64,000 bases of DNA from Sulfurospirillum tamanense (lineage in GTDB: Bacteria > Campylobacterota > Campylobacteria > Campylobacterales > Campylobacteraceae), in NCBI RefSeq assembly GCF_016937535.1, contig NZ_JAFHKK010000003.1, forward strand, positions 101,758-165,757, given 5' to 3'. Shown piece by piece: positions 33,844-43,037 of the stretch; the stretch's first letter is position 1; the number at the start of each line of letters is the position of its first letter. The position numbers and the translations under genes were made by a program. The notes beneath the pieces were generated by a model. The model did not search any database. It worked only from the letters and a program-made list of their open reading frames with translations, and was not told the origin of the DNA.

Positions 33844-36800
33844 TTAGTCTCCATCCTGAGGATTCAAAGGCACTTTGGTCATATCTTTGGGGCGCACCAT
33901 CCAAAAATCACGCACTGCATGCCTAAAGTTTTCTAAAATAAACTGGGCTTTTTCACTTTCGGTTTCATTGATGTGCGTTCTGAGCAAACGCTTCAAAAAG
34001 TGACGCGCTTCATCCATTTCATCGGTATCAATACGAACACCAATGACGAGCTCTTGGTTAAGCTTGTCGATAAATTCATGCTCTTCATCATAGACAAAAG
34101 CAATGCCGCCTGTCATGCCTGCACCAAAATTGACTCCAGTTTTTCCAAGAATCCCAACCACGCCACCTGTCATATACTCGCATGCATGATCTCCCGTTCC
34201 CTCTACAACTGTTGTAGCCCCAGAGTTACGCACACAAAAACGCTCTCCCACACTGCCAGCAAGAAAGACTTTTCCGCCTGTTGCGCCATACAAACATGTG
34301 TTACCTGCGCACGAATAATTGCTTCCTTGGTGACGCGGCGTGATGATAATCTTACCACCGTTCATGCCTTTGCCAAGGTAGTCATTAGCAACTCCTTTTA
34401 GCCGAATAGTGATGCCGTTGGTTAAAAACGCGCCCAAAGATTGTCCGGCAACACCACTAAGATTAAAAGTGATGGCATTCTCTGGCAACCCTTTATTGCC
34501 ATAAAATTTTGCCACTTCACCACTAATAAGCGCCCCAAAACTACGGTTGGTATTGCGAATGCTCTTGTGCATTACAATTGTTTCGTTAGGGTTCTCAATT
34601 ACTTTATAAACATCCTTAAGAATCTTTTTTTCATACGCATTGGTATCAAAAGGTGCGTTTGGTTTTCCATTCCATGTGTTTGGGCCATCAATATAGCGTG
34701 TAATAGAAGAAAAATCAAAAGGCGCCGCACGCATATCATCTACCTTGTTTAGCAAGTCAGTTCGCCCAATAATCTCCTCCAAGGAGCCATACCCAAGGCT
34801 AGCTAAAATTTCACGCACATCTTCTGCCAAGAGACTAAAATAGTTTACCAGACGCTCTGTTGTGCCCACAAAATATTCGCGAAGCTTTTCATCTTGGGTT
34901 GCAACCCCAACCGAGCAACGGTTCAAATGGCACACACGCAACACCTTGCAGCCCACAATTGCCAAAGCCAAAGTGCCAAAGGCGTATTTTTCTGCACCCA
35001 AAATTGCCGCTTTAACCACATCAAGTCCTGTTTTTAAACCGCCGTCGGTTTCCAAGAGCACACTGTCGCGCAGGTGGTTTACTTTTAGGGCATTATGCGC
35101 TTCGCTTAAGCCAATCTCCCAAGGGTTTCCAGCAAATTTAATAGACGTATGCGGTGCAGCACCCGTCCCCCCATCGCCACCAGAGATAATGATTTTATCT
35201 GCATAAGCTTTAGCGACTCCCGCGGCAATAGTTCCTACACCAGCAGTCGAAACAAGCTTCACCGCAATCGTCGCTTCAGGATTAACTTGTTTTAAATCAA
35301 AAATGAGTTGCGCTAAATCTTCGATAGAATAAATATCATGATGCGGTGGCGGAGAGATGAGTGTTACCCCAGGAATTGTGTAGCGCAAAGAGGCAATAAG
35401 TGGTGTCACCTTGTGCCCAGGGAGCTGACCGCCCTCGCCTGGTTTTGCTCCCTGGGCGACTTTAATTTGAATCTCAGTAGCAGAGCGCAGATACTCTGGA
35501 GTAACCCCAAAGCGGCCTGAGGCGATTTGTTTAATCTTTGACCTTTTTGGGCTTTTTAAACGCTCAGGTGCTTCCCCGCCCTCCCCTGAATTGCTAGAGG
35601 CTCCGATGATATTCATGGCTTCCGCAAGGGCTTCGTGGGCTTCAGGTGAAATGGAGCCCAAACTCATTGCCGCGGTACTAAAACGCTTCCATATGGCTTC
35701 TTTTGGCTCAACATTTTCTAGGGTAATAGGTTTTTTATCTGAAGTCAGTGTTAAAAAGTCGCGAATCATTTTTAAATCGCGCTTGTTAATAAGGGTTTTT
35801 AAAACCTCATAATCCTCCCTCTTGCCTGTAGCCGAAGCGTGATGGATGGCGTGCACGACACTAGGACCATAATCATGATACTCACCCCCATCAAGGTATT
35901 TATAAAAACCGCCAAGCTCCAAAGGAAAAAGCTTTTTGGTAATGTCTAGAGAAAAAGCCTCAGCGTGGCTACGCACGATGCGCTGTTCTATCTCTTGATA
36001 CCCAAGACCAGGAATTAGGACGTGGGAATCACTAAAACAATCCTTAACAATTTCTCGCGAAAGGCCAATCACATCAAAAAGAGCAGAGTTGCGGTAAGAA
36101 GCAATGGTTGCAATACCCATTTTGGAAATAATTTTTAAAAGCCCTTGGCCCAAGGCGTGATTAGCGTTTTTAAGACGCGTTTTTGTTTCATAGTTGCCAA
36201 GTTCTTGACGCTTGCATTCATCCAAAACAGTTGCATAAAGTAAATAGGGATAGATAGCACTTACACCATACGCGAGCAAACAGGCACTTGAGTGGGAATC
36301 AAAGACCTCTCCCGTGATGGCCACAACAGAGATTTTGTGACGTACGCCCTCTTCTTGTAGGGCATGGTTCAATCTCCCTGCCACCATCATCATGGGCATA
36401 GATTTAAGGGTTTTATTGACGCCTCGATCGTCTAAAAAAATGATGCGAATGGCCTCTTTTTTAACCGACTCTACCACATCATAAACCAAATCCTCCAAGC
36501 TACCACGTAAGTTGTCTTCATACAGTGTTGAGAACGTTTTATTTTTATAATACTTTTTATAGCGCGGCTTGGTAATATCGCCAAAGGATTTGAGAATCTC
36601 AAATTTCTCTTGCATCAAAATAGGCGAAATAGACTTAATGCGCCTCGCGTGTAGCGGTGTCTCTTCTAAAATATTGCGGATTTCCCCAAAGCCAACATTT
36701 AAACTCATAACCACTTTTTCGCGAATGGGATCGATGGGCGGGTTGGTCACTTGGGCAAATTTTTGTTTGAAAAAGTCGCTAAAACAGCGTTGTTTTTGGC

Positions 36801-38268
36801 TAAAAGCAGCAATGGGTGTGTCGTCTCCCATGGAGCCTGTTCCCTCTTTGCCGTCTTTCATCATCGGCTCAATGACAATTTCTTTGGCTTCTTGAGTGAT
36901 GTTAAAGTAGCGCTGCAAATAGTGCAAATTTGAGAGTTTATAATCCCCTGTTTTAGAAAAAGGAATTTCCACAAACTCTTGCAAGTAGACCAAACTTTGA
37001 TTGAGCCAATTGGTGTAAGGATTGGAGTCTTTAAGGTAATCATTGATTTCATCGTTTTTCATAATTTTGCCAAATTTCAAATCAATGCCAATCATTTGAC
37101 CGCTTTGCAATCTTCCGCGCTCTAAAATGTTTTCTTCTTCTAGGTCAATGACGCCGTATTCGCTAGAAATTACGATGCGCCCGTCTTTGGTGATAATGTA
37201 TTTCGCAGGCCGCAAACCATTTCGGTCCAAAATACAGCCAATATACCGTCCGTCCGTCAACGAGACTGCAGCTGGGCCATCCCATGGCTCAAAATTAATG
37301 CTCGAATACTCATAAAAAGCACGCAAGGCAGAATCCATATGGGGGGCGTTTTGCCAAGGGGCAGGAATGAGTGAGCGAGCAGCCTTGAAAAAATCAAATC
37401 CATTGATGAGTAAAAATTCAAACATGTTATCAAGGCTGGCACTGTCGCTTTGATTCCCTCCCGTAATGGGCAACAAGCGCTTAAGCTCTGCTTTAGAATA
37501 GACACTGCTTTGCACCGAACCGCCTTTGGTGACTGCGTTAAAACGGTTTGCGGAGATGGAGTTAATCTCACCGTTGTGAGCAAGGGTGCGAAAGGGCTGT
37601 GCAAGGCGCCATTTAGGAAGCGTATTGGTAGAAAAACGCTGATGAAATAACGCGAATGTGGTTTTAAAGTTTGGATTGGTGAGGTCTAGGAAAAACTCTT
37701 TGATGTGTGTTGGCATCACCAGCCCCTTATAGGAGACTACTTTACTTGAAAATGAAGGGATGTAAAAATCCTCTTCATCTTTTAACGCGTTTTCAATATC
37801 GCGTCGAGTGAGATACAAGAGGGCTTCAAAACGTTTGGTAGCAATCAGAGAGTTTGGTGCGACAAAGATTTGGACAATTTGGGGCAAGGTGTCAAGGGCT
37901 AGTTTTCCCAGTGCCTTAATGTTTACAGGCACGTCTCTGCACACAAGGACTTTTAAATCATTCTGTTCACAAATTTCTTCAAACACTTGCTTCTGTTCAT
38001 CATTTTGCAAAAAAACCATGGCTATAGCAAATTGCTTTGGCAAATCCACGCCAAGCTTTTTTGCTTCTTCTTTCATGAAATCAACAGGTAAAGAAAAAAG
38101 CAAGCCGCTACCATCCCCGCTTTTTCCATCTGCGGCAATAGCGCCCCGGTGCATCATACGCTCAAGTGCCGTAATGCCATCCATAACATTTTCATGTGTT
38201 GGGATGTTATTAATATTAGCCAACAAGCCAAACCCGCAGTTGTCTTTGTAGCTCGTAAGGAGTTCCAT
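33844..38268 (-). CDS. gltB: Glutamate synthase large subunit
   Basis: GltB (about 1474 residues) couples an N-terminal Ntn-type glutaminase to the FMN/3Fe-4S synthase domain. The start at 38268 yields MELLTSYKDNCGFGLLAN; Cys11 is the nucleophile exposed after removal of a short propeptide. An in-frame ATG at 38346 would add 26 unlikely residues. Later features are GLRPAKY, the FMN region GGDGGTGAAPHTS, the cluster Cys set CKVLRVCHLNRC and the C-terminal GXGXG beta-helix (GGVVGILGKTGVNFGAGMTG). A weak -10 (TATAAA, 38358-38363) lies upstream. gltD follows directly, so both form one operon. Confidence 0.96.
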   Translation of the reverse strand: MELLTSYKDNCGFGLLANINNIPTHENVMDGITALERMMHRGAIAADGKSGDGSGLLFSLPVDFMKEEAKKLGVDLPKQFAIAMVFLQNDEQKQVFEEICEQNDLKVLVCRDVPVNIKALGKLALDTLPQIVQIFVAPNSLIATKRFEALLYLTRRDIENALKDEEDFYIPSFSSKVVSYKGLVMPTHIKEFFLDLTNPNFKTTFALFHQRFSTNTLPKWRLAQPFRTLAHNGEINSISANRFNAVTKGGSVQSSVYSKAELKRLLPITGGNQSDSASLDNMFEFLLINGFDFFKAARSLIPAPWQNAPHMDSALRAFYEYSSINFEPWDGPAAVSLTDGRYIGCILDRNGLRPAKYIITKDGRIVISSEYGVIDLEEENILERGRLQSGQMIGIDLKFGKIMKNDEINDYLKDSNPYTNWLNQSLVYLQEFVEIPFSKTGDYKLSNLHYLQRYFNITQEAKEIVIEPMMKDGKEGTGSMGDDTPIAAFSQKQRCFSDFFKQKFAQVTNPPIDPIREKVVMSLNVGFGEIRNILEETPLHARRIKSISPILMQEKFEILKSFGDITKPRYKKYYKNKTFSTLYEDNLRGSLEDLVYDVVESVKKEAIRIIFLDDRGVNKTLKSMPMMMVAGRLNHALQEEGVRHKISVVAITGEVFDSHSSACLLAYGVSAIYPYLLYATVLDECKRQELGNYETKTRLKNANHALGQGLLKIISKMGIATIASYRNSALFDVIGLSREIVKDCFSDSHVLIPGLGYQEIEQRIVRSHAEAFSLDITKKLFPLELGGFYKYLDGGEYHDYGPSVVHAIHHASATGKREDYEVLKTLINKRDLKMIRDFLTLTSDKKPITLENVEPKEAIWKRFSTAAMSLGSISPEAHEALAEAMNIIGASSNSGEGGEAPERLKSPKRSKIKQIASGRFGVTPEYLRSATEIQIKVAQGAKPGEGGQLPGHKVTPLIASLRYTIPGVTLISPPPHHDIYSIEDLAQLIFDLKQVNPEATIAVKLVSTAGVGTIAAGVAKAYADKIIISGGDGGTGAAPHTSIKFAGNPWEIGLSEAHNALKVNHLRDSVLLETDGGLKTGLDVVKAAILGAEKYAFGTLALAIVGCKVLRVCHLNRCSVGVATQDEKLREYFVGTTERLVNYFSLLAEDVREILASLGYGSLEEIIGRTDLLNKVDDMRAAPFDFSSITRYIDGPNTWNGKPNAPFDTNAYEKKILKDVYKVIENPNETIVMHKSIRNTNRSFGALISGEVAKFYGNKGLPENAITFNLSGVAGQSLGAFLTNGITIRLKGVANDYLGKGMNGGKIIITPRHQGSNYSCAGNTCLYGATGGKVFLAGSVGERFCVRNSGATTVVEGTGDHACEYMTGGVVGILGKTGVNFGAGMTGGIAFVYDEEHEFIDKLNQELVIGVRIDTDEMDEARHFLKRLLRTHINETESEKAQFILENFRHAVRDFWMVRPKDMTKVPLNPQDGD

Positions 38269-38427
38269 AGCCTTGCCCTTTAAGAGAATTTCACCTTTAG
38301 TCCAAACGAAAATTTGAGCCAAAAATTTTTCGATATTACAAAACATTGTCTTAATACTTTATAAATTCAGTAAACAAGGGGTTTATTTGCAATTACATAT
38401 CTTTTTTATGCTTAATAGTCAATATCT

Positions 38428-38437
38428 TTACATGTAA
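38428..38437. repeat. TTACATGTAA palindrome copy 14 (gltB-recO intergenic)
   Basis: Exact copy in the 14-base palindrome CTTTACATGTAAAG (38426-38439), centred about 40 bases before the predicted recO transcription start and also upstream of gltB. Confidence 0.9.
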
Positions 38438-38460
38438 AGGTTTTTTGGGACTAGAAATGG

Positions 38461-38466
38461 TATACT
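38461..38466 (+). promoter_or_regulatory. -10 promoter of recO
   Basis: TATACT in the context ATGGTATACTTTTGG, 33 bases before the ATG at 38499. It lies inside the longest open frame from 38445 and argues for the shorter recO. Confidence 0.55.
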
Positions 38467-38498
38467 TTTGGCTTAAAAATAAAGGGGTGCGTGTTTAT

Positions 38499-39116
38499 AT
38501 GCAAGGGTATATTGTCCATATCACCAAGGCCAAAGAAGAAGACTTAATTGTTCATATTCTGACAGAAAACAAGCTTAAGACCGCTTATCGGTTTTACGGG
38601 GCGCGTCACTCTGTCATTCATGTGGGGTATAAAATTGATTTTGAGCCCCATTATTCTACTAAATCCTCCTTGCCTCAACTTCGCGAGGTGCTACACCTAG
38701 GCCACCGCTGGAACGGCATTAGAGAGCGTATGTTGCTCTGGCAACGCTTTATTGCGTTATTTTACCCTCACCTCAAAGGCATCGAGTCATTAGAGCCGTT
38801 TTATCTTGAATTGTTAGATTGGTGTGCCCTTCGATGGGAAAAACAAAACCCCAAACGCATCGCATTAGAAGCCTACATTAAGCTCTTGGCACATGAGGGA
38901 AGACTGCATCCGCTTTCTGATTGTTTCGCCTGTGATTTGCCACTTCATGAAGAGGTAACGCTCACACGAGGGTTTTTGCCCGCACATCCAGCTTGTGTCT
39001 ACCAAGAGGGCATGCAACGCCCTTTGGTAGACACGCTTTTAAATGAGGCTTCTGCGCTGCACCTTAGCGACAAGCATGTGGAAAGTTTATGGAGAACGCT
39101 ACTAGAAGGCCTTTAG
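38499..39116 (+). CDS. recO: DNA repair protein RecO
   Basis: RecO anneals SSB-coated DNA and, with RecR, loads RecA. The product (205 residues) begins MQGYIVHITKAKEEDLIV, the OB-fold start typical of RecO in this phylum, followed by a helical middle and a zinc-like site with CFACDLPLHE and a later His-Pro-Ala-Cys. The promoter at 38461 and an AAAGGGG stretch support ATG 38499 rather than 38445. It converges on ttcA with a 4-base overlap. Confidence 0.85.
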   Translation: MQGYIVHITKAKEEDLIVHILTENKLKTAYRFYGARHSVIHVGYKIDFEPHYSTKSSLPQLREVLHLGHRWNGIRERMLLWQRFIALFYPHLKGIESLEPFYLELLDWCALRWEKQNPKRIALEAYIKLLAHEGRLHPLSDCFACDLPLHEEVTLTRGFLPAHPACVYQEGMQRPLVDTLLNEASALHLSDKHVESLWRTLLEGL

Positions 39117-39865
39117 CGTAAAAGTGCTGGGTCCATAAAACTAGAGGTATGGAGCTTTTCAAAAGCAGATTTAAGAGAGATAAAGAGTTTAGGCTGTTCG
39201 CTCTCAAGAGAAGCTAGTAGTGTTTTGGTGCTAGCTCTTGCGTGGGGCATTTTTACATCAAAGCGCAAAGAAGGGCAAGCCTCATCTCCAATGACTTCGA
39301 GGCCATTTTTAGTAGCATTATCGCGCAGTTGACGCTCCCTTACGTGGATAAAAGGACGTATCACAACAAGGCCATTTTCTGCGGTGTATTTGGGCGCCAA
39401 AGAGCGCAATGCACCGTTATACATGAAGTTCATAAAAAAACTCTCTGCCGCATCATCTAAATGGTGGGCCAAGGCTAATTTATTAAAACCATGATTTAAG
39501 GCATACGTGTACAGCGCACCCCGACGCATTCGAGAGAAAAAACTGCAAAAAGAGGAGTTTTTACGAATCTTTTCACCTGCAAGTTCATACACCTTAGTCT
39601 CAAGCACTTCATGGGCTATCCCATAAGCTTCACAATGGGCGTGAAGTTTAGAATAATCCTCCCCCATTCCATAAGAAACCGTTACAGCTTTAAAGCTAAA
39701 ATCAAAAGGCGCCACCCGCTGCATGTGGGCAAGAACGTGCATTAAGGCCAAAGAGTCTTTGCCGCCACTGAGCCCAAGCAAGACTTTATCGCCCTCGCCA
39801 ATAAGCCCATAGGTCCCATTCGCTCTGCCTGTTTGACGGAGAATTTTCTTACTCAATTCAACCAT
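39113..39865 (-). CDS. ttcA: TtcA-family tRNA sulfurtransferase (PP-loop), one cluster Cys replaced
   Basis: TtcA makes 2-thiocytidine-32 in tRNA with a 4Fe-4S cluster held by three Cys. The 250-residue protein has the PP-loop SGGKDS (33-38), the LAHHLDDAAESFF segment and the RMRRG motif. In the cluster motif the enterobacterial CxxC appears as C-S-F-F (Cys107, Phe110), so the second ligand is missing; a third Cys is at 197 in DEACPSL. The fold call is firm, but cluster chemistry may differ. The alternative TilS is disfavoured by the missing TilS C-terminal domain. The start overlaps the mtn stop by 8 bases. Confidence 0.82.
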   Translation of the reverse strand: MVELSKKILRQTGRANGTYGLIGEGDKVLLGLSGGKDSLALMHVLAHMQRVAPFDFSFKAVTVSYGMGEDYSKLHAHCEAYGIAHEVLETKVYELAGEKIRKNSSFCSFFSRMRRGALYTYALNHGFNKLALAHHLDDAAESFFMNFMYNGALRSLAPKYTAENGLVVIRPFIHVRERQLRDNATKNGLEVIGDEACPSLRFDVKMPHARASTKTLLASLESEQPKLFISLKSAFEKLHTSSFMDPALLR

Positions 39866-40580
39866 GCGACAACTCTTCTAGCATCGCAATAACAAAGCTG
39901 CTGCTAATTTTTGCAGATTCTTTCAAAAAAGCATCAAAATCAAACTGCGCCTCCATGTCTGCTGCGTCACTAATGGCTCGCAAAATAAAAAATGGCACTT
40001 CAAGGGCGTCGCAGACCACTGCTACTGCCGCCCCCTCCATCTCAATGGCATCGGCTTGAAAGGTTTGCGCAACCCACGCTTTGCGCTCAGAACTTGCGAT
40101 GAATTGATCACCTGTGGCAATAATTCCGTGCCTCAAAGCAACACCCTTGGCTTTAGCTACCCGATCCGCCAAAGCCAAGAGCTGCGTAGCAGGTTTTACA
40201 TAAACAGCACCTTCTGGAACAAAACCGTGGGGGTGACCAAAAATACTAATATCCAAATCATGCTGACATAAAGCAGTGGCCGCCACCAAATCTCCAATGC
40301 TTAAAGCACTATTGACAGCTCCTGCCACCCCAGTAAATAGCAGCATGTCTGCGCCAAATTTCTCCAACAGTGTTGCGGCAGTTAGCGTGGCATTAACTTT
40401 GCCAATCTTGCTATAAGCAAGCACAATGTCAAGGTCTTTATATTTTCCCTCGTGGTAGGTGTTTCCGCCATAACGCAATTTGCTAGTTTTTCTGAAATTT
40501 GCCAACAGAGGCTCATGTGCACTGTGGGTTAAAAACGGTTCTATCTCTTCGAGCATTGCGCCCATGATTGCAATTTTCAT
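39858..40580 (-). CDS. mtn: 5'-methylthioadenosine/S-adenosylhomocysteine nucleosidase
   Basis: MTAN cleaves adenine from methylthioadenosine and S-adenosylhomocysteine. In Campylobacterota the same enzyme also hydrolyses 6-amino-6-deoxyfutalosine in menaquinone synthesis. The product (240 residues) has the general acid Glu in GAMLEEIEPF, LFTGVAGAVN, and the ribose-binding IEMEGAAVAVVC, with the catalytic Asp in AISDAAD. ATG 40580 gives the normal N-terminus MKIAIMGAM; AAGGAAGACA precedes it. It lies 8 bases after the nitrilase-family gene. Confidence 0.93.
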   Translation of the reverse strand: MKIAIMGAMLEEIEPFLTHSAHEPLLANFRKTSKLRYGGNTYHEGKYKDLDIVLAYSKIGKVNATLTAATLLEKFGADMLLFTGVAGAVNSALSIGDLVAATALCQHDLDISIFGHPHGFVPEGAVYVKPATQLLALADRVAKAKGVALRHGIIATGDQFIASSERKAWVAQTFQADAIEMEGAAVAVVCDALEVPFFILRAISDAADMEAQFDFDAFLKESAKISSSFVIAMLEELSHG

Positions 40581-40588
40581 TGTCTTCC

Positions 40589-41347
40589 TTAAGTGTAACG
40601 TAAATGGTATTTTTGAACAGCCCCAAGGCTTGGGTTTAGCTTTACATGTAAACATTCTGGAGTAAATAATGGTGCTTTGGCCACAAGTGCACCAGTAGGA
40701 GCCAATACACATGACCCACCCCAAAAGCCAAGTCCATCCTCAAAGCCCACACGATTGACAAACACCACATGTGCCTTGCAGTAAATAGCACAGGCGCCAA
40801 GAAGTGTTTCCCATGTCTTCTCTATGGTAAGCTCTTCTCCAAATCCTCGCGCAGGAGAATTGGAGAGCACAAGCACTGCATCAGGATTAGCTTTAGCAAC
40901 TGAGGCCACAAACGAAACATCAAACAAATCTTCACACACAGCCATCACTGTTCTCCCAAGAGGAGTTTCAAAAGGGATGATTCCCTCTCCTTTGAAAAAA
41001 AAGCGTGCCTCTTGAAAAAGCCCATAATTGGGCAAAGTGCTTTTTTTATACACCGTTATTTCACCTGTACTTTTGGCGTATATCGCAGCGTTGTAAATTT
41101 TGTGATTTTCTTTGAGAGCGCACCCAAAAACCACATCGCACGCAGCACCCACAAAAGGGAGCTTTAAAAGCTCTTCATGGGTATATGCGTCTTCAAAAAT
41201 CGCATCTTTTAGCATGTAGCCATTAAGGGAGAGCTCCGGAAAAACAAGCACATCACACGCGTGTTCATGGGTGCGCACCAATGCTACATGTAAGGCTTCA
41301 TTTTCACGAGAAAGCATCGGTGCAATTTGCGCTAAAGCAACAGTCAT
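40589..41347 (-). CDS. Nitrilase-superfamily carbon-nitrogen hydrolase
   Basis: The 252-residue enzyme has the Glu-Lys-Cys triad: Glu38 in VFPELSL, Lys101/102 in VYKKSTLPNYG and Cys138 in AVCEDLF. The length matches simple amidases of the superfamily without extra domains. The substrate is unknown; it could be an amide or a carbamoyl compound, and the FQEARFFFKG segment after the Lys resembles the stand-alone form of the NAD synthetase glutaminase. It overlaps fabD by 4 bases. As I recall it is not part of this cluster in Campylobacter. Confidence 0.87.
   Translation of the reverse strand: MTVALAQIAPMLSRENEALHVALVRTHEHACDVLVFPELSLNGYMLKDAIFEDAYTHEELLKLPFVGAACDVVFGCALKENHKIYNAAIYAKSTGEITVYKKSTLPNYGLFQEARFFFKGEGIIPFETPLGRTVMAVCEDLFDVSFVASVAKANPDAVLVLSNSPARGFGEELTIEKTWETLLGACAIYCKAHVVFVNRVGFEDGLGFWGGSCVLAPTGALVAKAPLFTPECLHVKLNPSLGAVQKYHLRYT
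40642..40651. repeat. TTACATGTAA palindrome copy 15 (in nitrilase gene)
   Basis: Exact copy, read Leu-His-Val near the protein C-terminus. Confidence 0.9.
41284..41293. repeat. CTACATGTAA palindrome variant (in nitrilase gene)
   Basis: One-base variant, read on the coding strand TTA-CAT-GTA (Leu-His-Val). Confidence 0.6.
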
Positions 41348-42267
41348 TGCTGCGCTTTGATGGCCTCTTCCAAAGATGCCATATCTGTAATTGCGTAGGT
41401 CGGTTTTTGTGAAATGCGGCGATTTAGCCCCTTAAGTACCGATCCACCAAATTCCACATAGCACTCCACATGTGCATCATAAGCCTCAATGGATTGCTTA
41501 TATTTTACCGGCATGGTCAGTTGGTCTTTTAATAAACTCAGAGCTTCTTCTTTGCTCTGGTAAGTCTTAGCTGTGACATTTGAAACAATAGGCGTTGCAA
41601 AGGTTGTGCCGAGTGCTTTTTGCATAGAAGCCAAAAGCGGCTCGCCTACACTTTCAAGCAAAGGACAATGGCTAGCCACCGACATAGCTAAAAGCAAAGC
41701 CCGCTTAGCCCCTGCTTCTTTAAATGTGCCTTCCAAGCTTGCTAAATCTTCCTTAATACCCGCTACTACAATTTGACCTGTACTATTGTAGTTTGCAGGC
41801 CAAACTTGCTTGCCGTCATTTCGCGCATGGGCACAAATGGATTCAACATCCACATCGTCCAAGCCCAAAATAGCCATCATACCTACAGCCTGATTAGCAC
41901 ACGCCTCCATCATCAACATACCGCGTGTATGCACAAGCGACAAACCTTCACGAAATGCCAATGCACCGCTTGCGTGCAATGCTAAAAATTCTCCAAGAGA
42001 ATGGCCCAAAGTCAACACGGGCGCTTTAGGAAGTTGCGTCTCATAAAGTTTGTATGCAATAGCGCCAACTAAAAAAATTGCAGGCTGGGTGTATTGGGTT
42101 TGCTCCAAACGCGTGTTAGGCTCAAAAAGGAGGGTTTTCATGTCCCAACCAAGAGTATCACTTGCCTCTTCAATCATCTCTTTAGCCACAAAAGTGTGGT
42201 CAAAAAAATCTTTTCCCATGCCCAGTGCTTGGCTTCCTTGCCCTGGAAAAATAAAGGCGGTTTTCAC
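41344..42267 (-). CDS. fabD: Malonyl-CoA:ACP transacylase
   Basis: FabD moves malonyl from CoA to acyl carrier protein for fatty acid elongation. The 307-residue product starts with FIFPGQGSQALGMG and has the nucleophile Ser in GHSLGEF (about 88-94) and the catalytic His in ASHCPLL near residue 200. It overlaps the nitrilase-family gene and the AAA-Fis gene by 4 bases each, so all are co-translated. Confidence 0.95.
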   Translation of the reverse strand: MKTAFIFPGQGSQALGMGKDFFDHTFVAKEMIEEASDTLGWDMKTLLFEPNTRLEQTQYTQPAIFLVGAIAYKLYETQLPKAPVLTLGHSLGEFLALHASGALAFREGLSLVHTRGMLMMEACANQAVGMMAILGLDDVDVESICAHARNDGKQVWPANYNSTGQIVVAGIKEDLASLEGTFKEAGAKRALLLAMSVASHCPLLESVGEPLLASMQKALGTTFATPIVSNVTAKTYQSKEEALSLLKDQLTMPVKYKQSIEAYDAHVECYVEFGGSVLKGLNRRISQKPTYAITDMASLEEAIKAQQ

Positions 42268-43037
42268 TTTTTTTCCTTTCCCTCAAGATAATGGCCATAT
42301 TCGCTGATTTTTTTTCGTAGGGTGTTGCGGTTAAGACCAAATTTTTCAGCCATGGCTAATTGAGAACCAAAAGCATCGTGTCCTGCCTTAATCAAAGGAA
42401 CATCAAACAAATAGAGTAAATCACGGTAATCATTGCCAGTACCAATTTTTTTCTTTAAGTAATTTTGCATCATCAAGAGGATTTCATTTTCCCCAAAGGA
42501 GCTTGCCAAAAAAGTAGTATAGACAGAGCGACGCAAAGAGTATCCGTTTTCGCTCAAATCTGGTACAAAATCCTTTAAAAAAACTCGTTGTTTCTCATCA
42601 GCGTTAAACACTTTGCGAATCTCTAGAAAAAATTTATCAATTAGTGGATTTATGTCCTCGGGGCGTTCCCTTAGGGGTGTGAGTGTAATTTTTAAACTAA
42701 AAAATTCATCTACCAATGCATCACTTAAGACTCCTGAGGTAGTCGCGATAATGCGCGTATTGTGTTTGGCTAACAACTCTTTTAGCAGGTGAAATTGGCC
42801 AAGTTTATCAAAATTTTTTATGATAAGCTTACTGTTTGATTCAACGGCCTTGAGTACTTCATGAGCATGCTCCCCTGCAACAATAGGGGCTTGAACGATA
42901 TGAGTAGCAAGGGTTGTTTTACCAACACCCTGTTCGCCCAAGATGAGCGCATTAATATTGAGGCTTTTAAGGAGGTTGGCCGATTTCAGAGCCTCCAAAG
43001 AGGCTCGTGATCGGGCAATAAAATTAGTGTGATCCAC
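42264..43037 (-). CDS. NtrC-like AAA+ regulator lacking GAFTGA, with C-terminal Fis-type helix-turn-helix
   Basis: The roughly 257-residue protein is a compact relative of sigma-54 activators without a receiver domain. It has FIARSRASLEAL near the start, Walker A GEQGVGKT (bases 42915-42938), a weak Walker B (LIIKNFD, without the usual DE), the TPLRERPEDI motif and a Fis-type DNA-binding end (LAMAEKFGLNRNTLRKKI). The GAFTGA loop that contacts sigma-54 is absent, as in TyrR-like proteins, so it probably does not activate sigma-54 promoters. The start is uncertain: GTG 43037 begins just before the domain, while ATG 43052 and 43064 lie deeper inside slyD. It sits between slyD and fabD. Confidence 0.8.
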   Translation of the reverse strand: MDHTNFIARSRASLEALKSANLLKSLNINALILGEQGVGKTTLATHIVQAPIVAGEHAHEVLKAVESNSKLIIKNFDKLGQFHLLKELLAKHNTRIIATTSGVLSDALVDEFFSLKITLTPLRERPEDINPLIDKFFLEIRKVFNADEKQRVFLKDFVPDLSENGYSLRRSVYTTFLASSFGENEILLMMQNYLKKKIGTGNDYRDLLYLFDVPLIKAGHDAFGSQLAMAEKFGLNRNTLRKKISEYGHYLEGKEKK

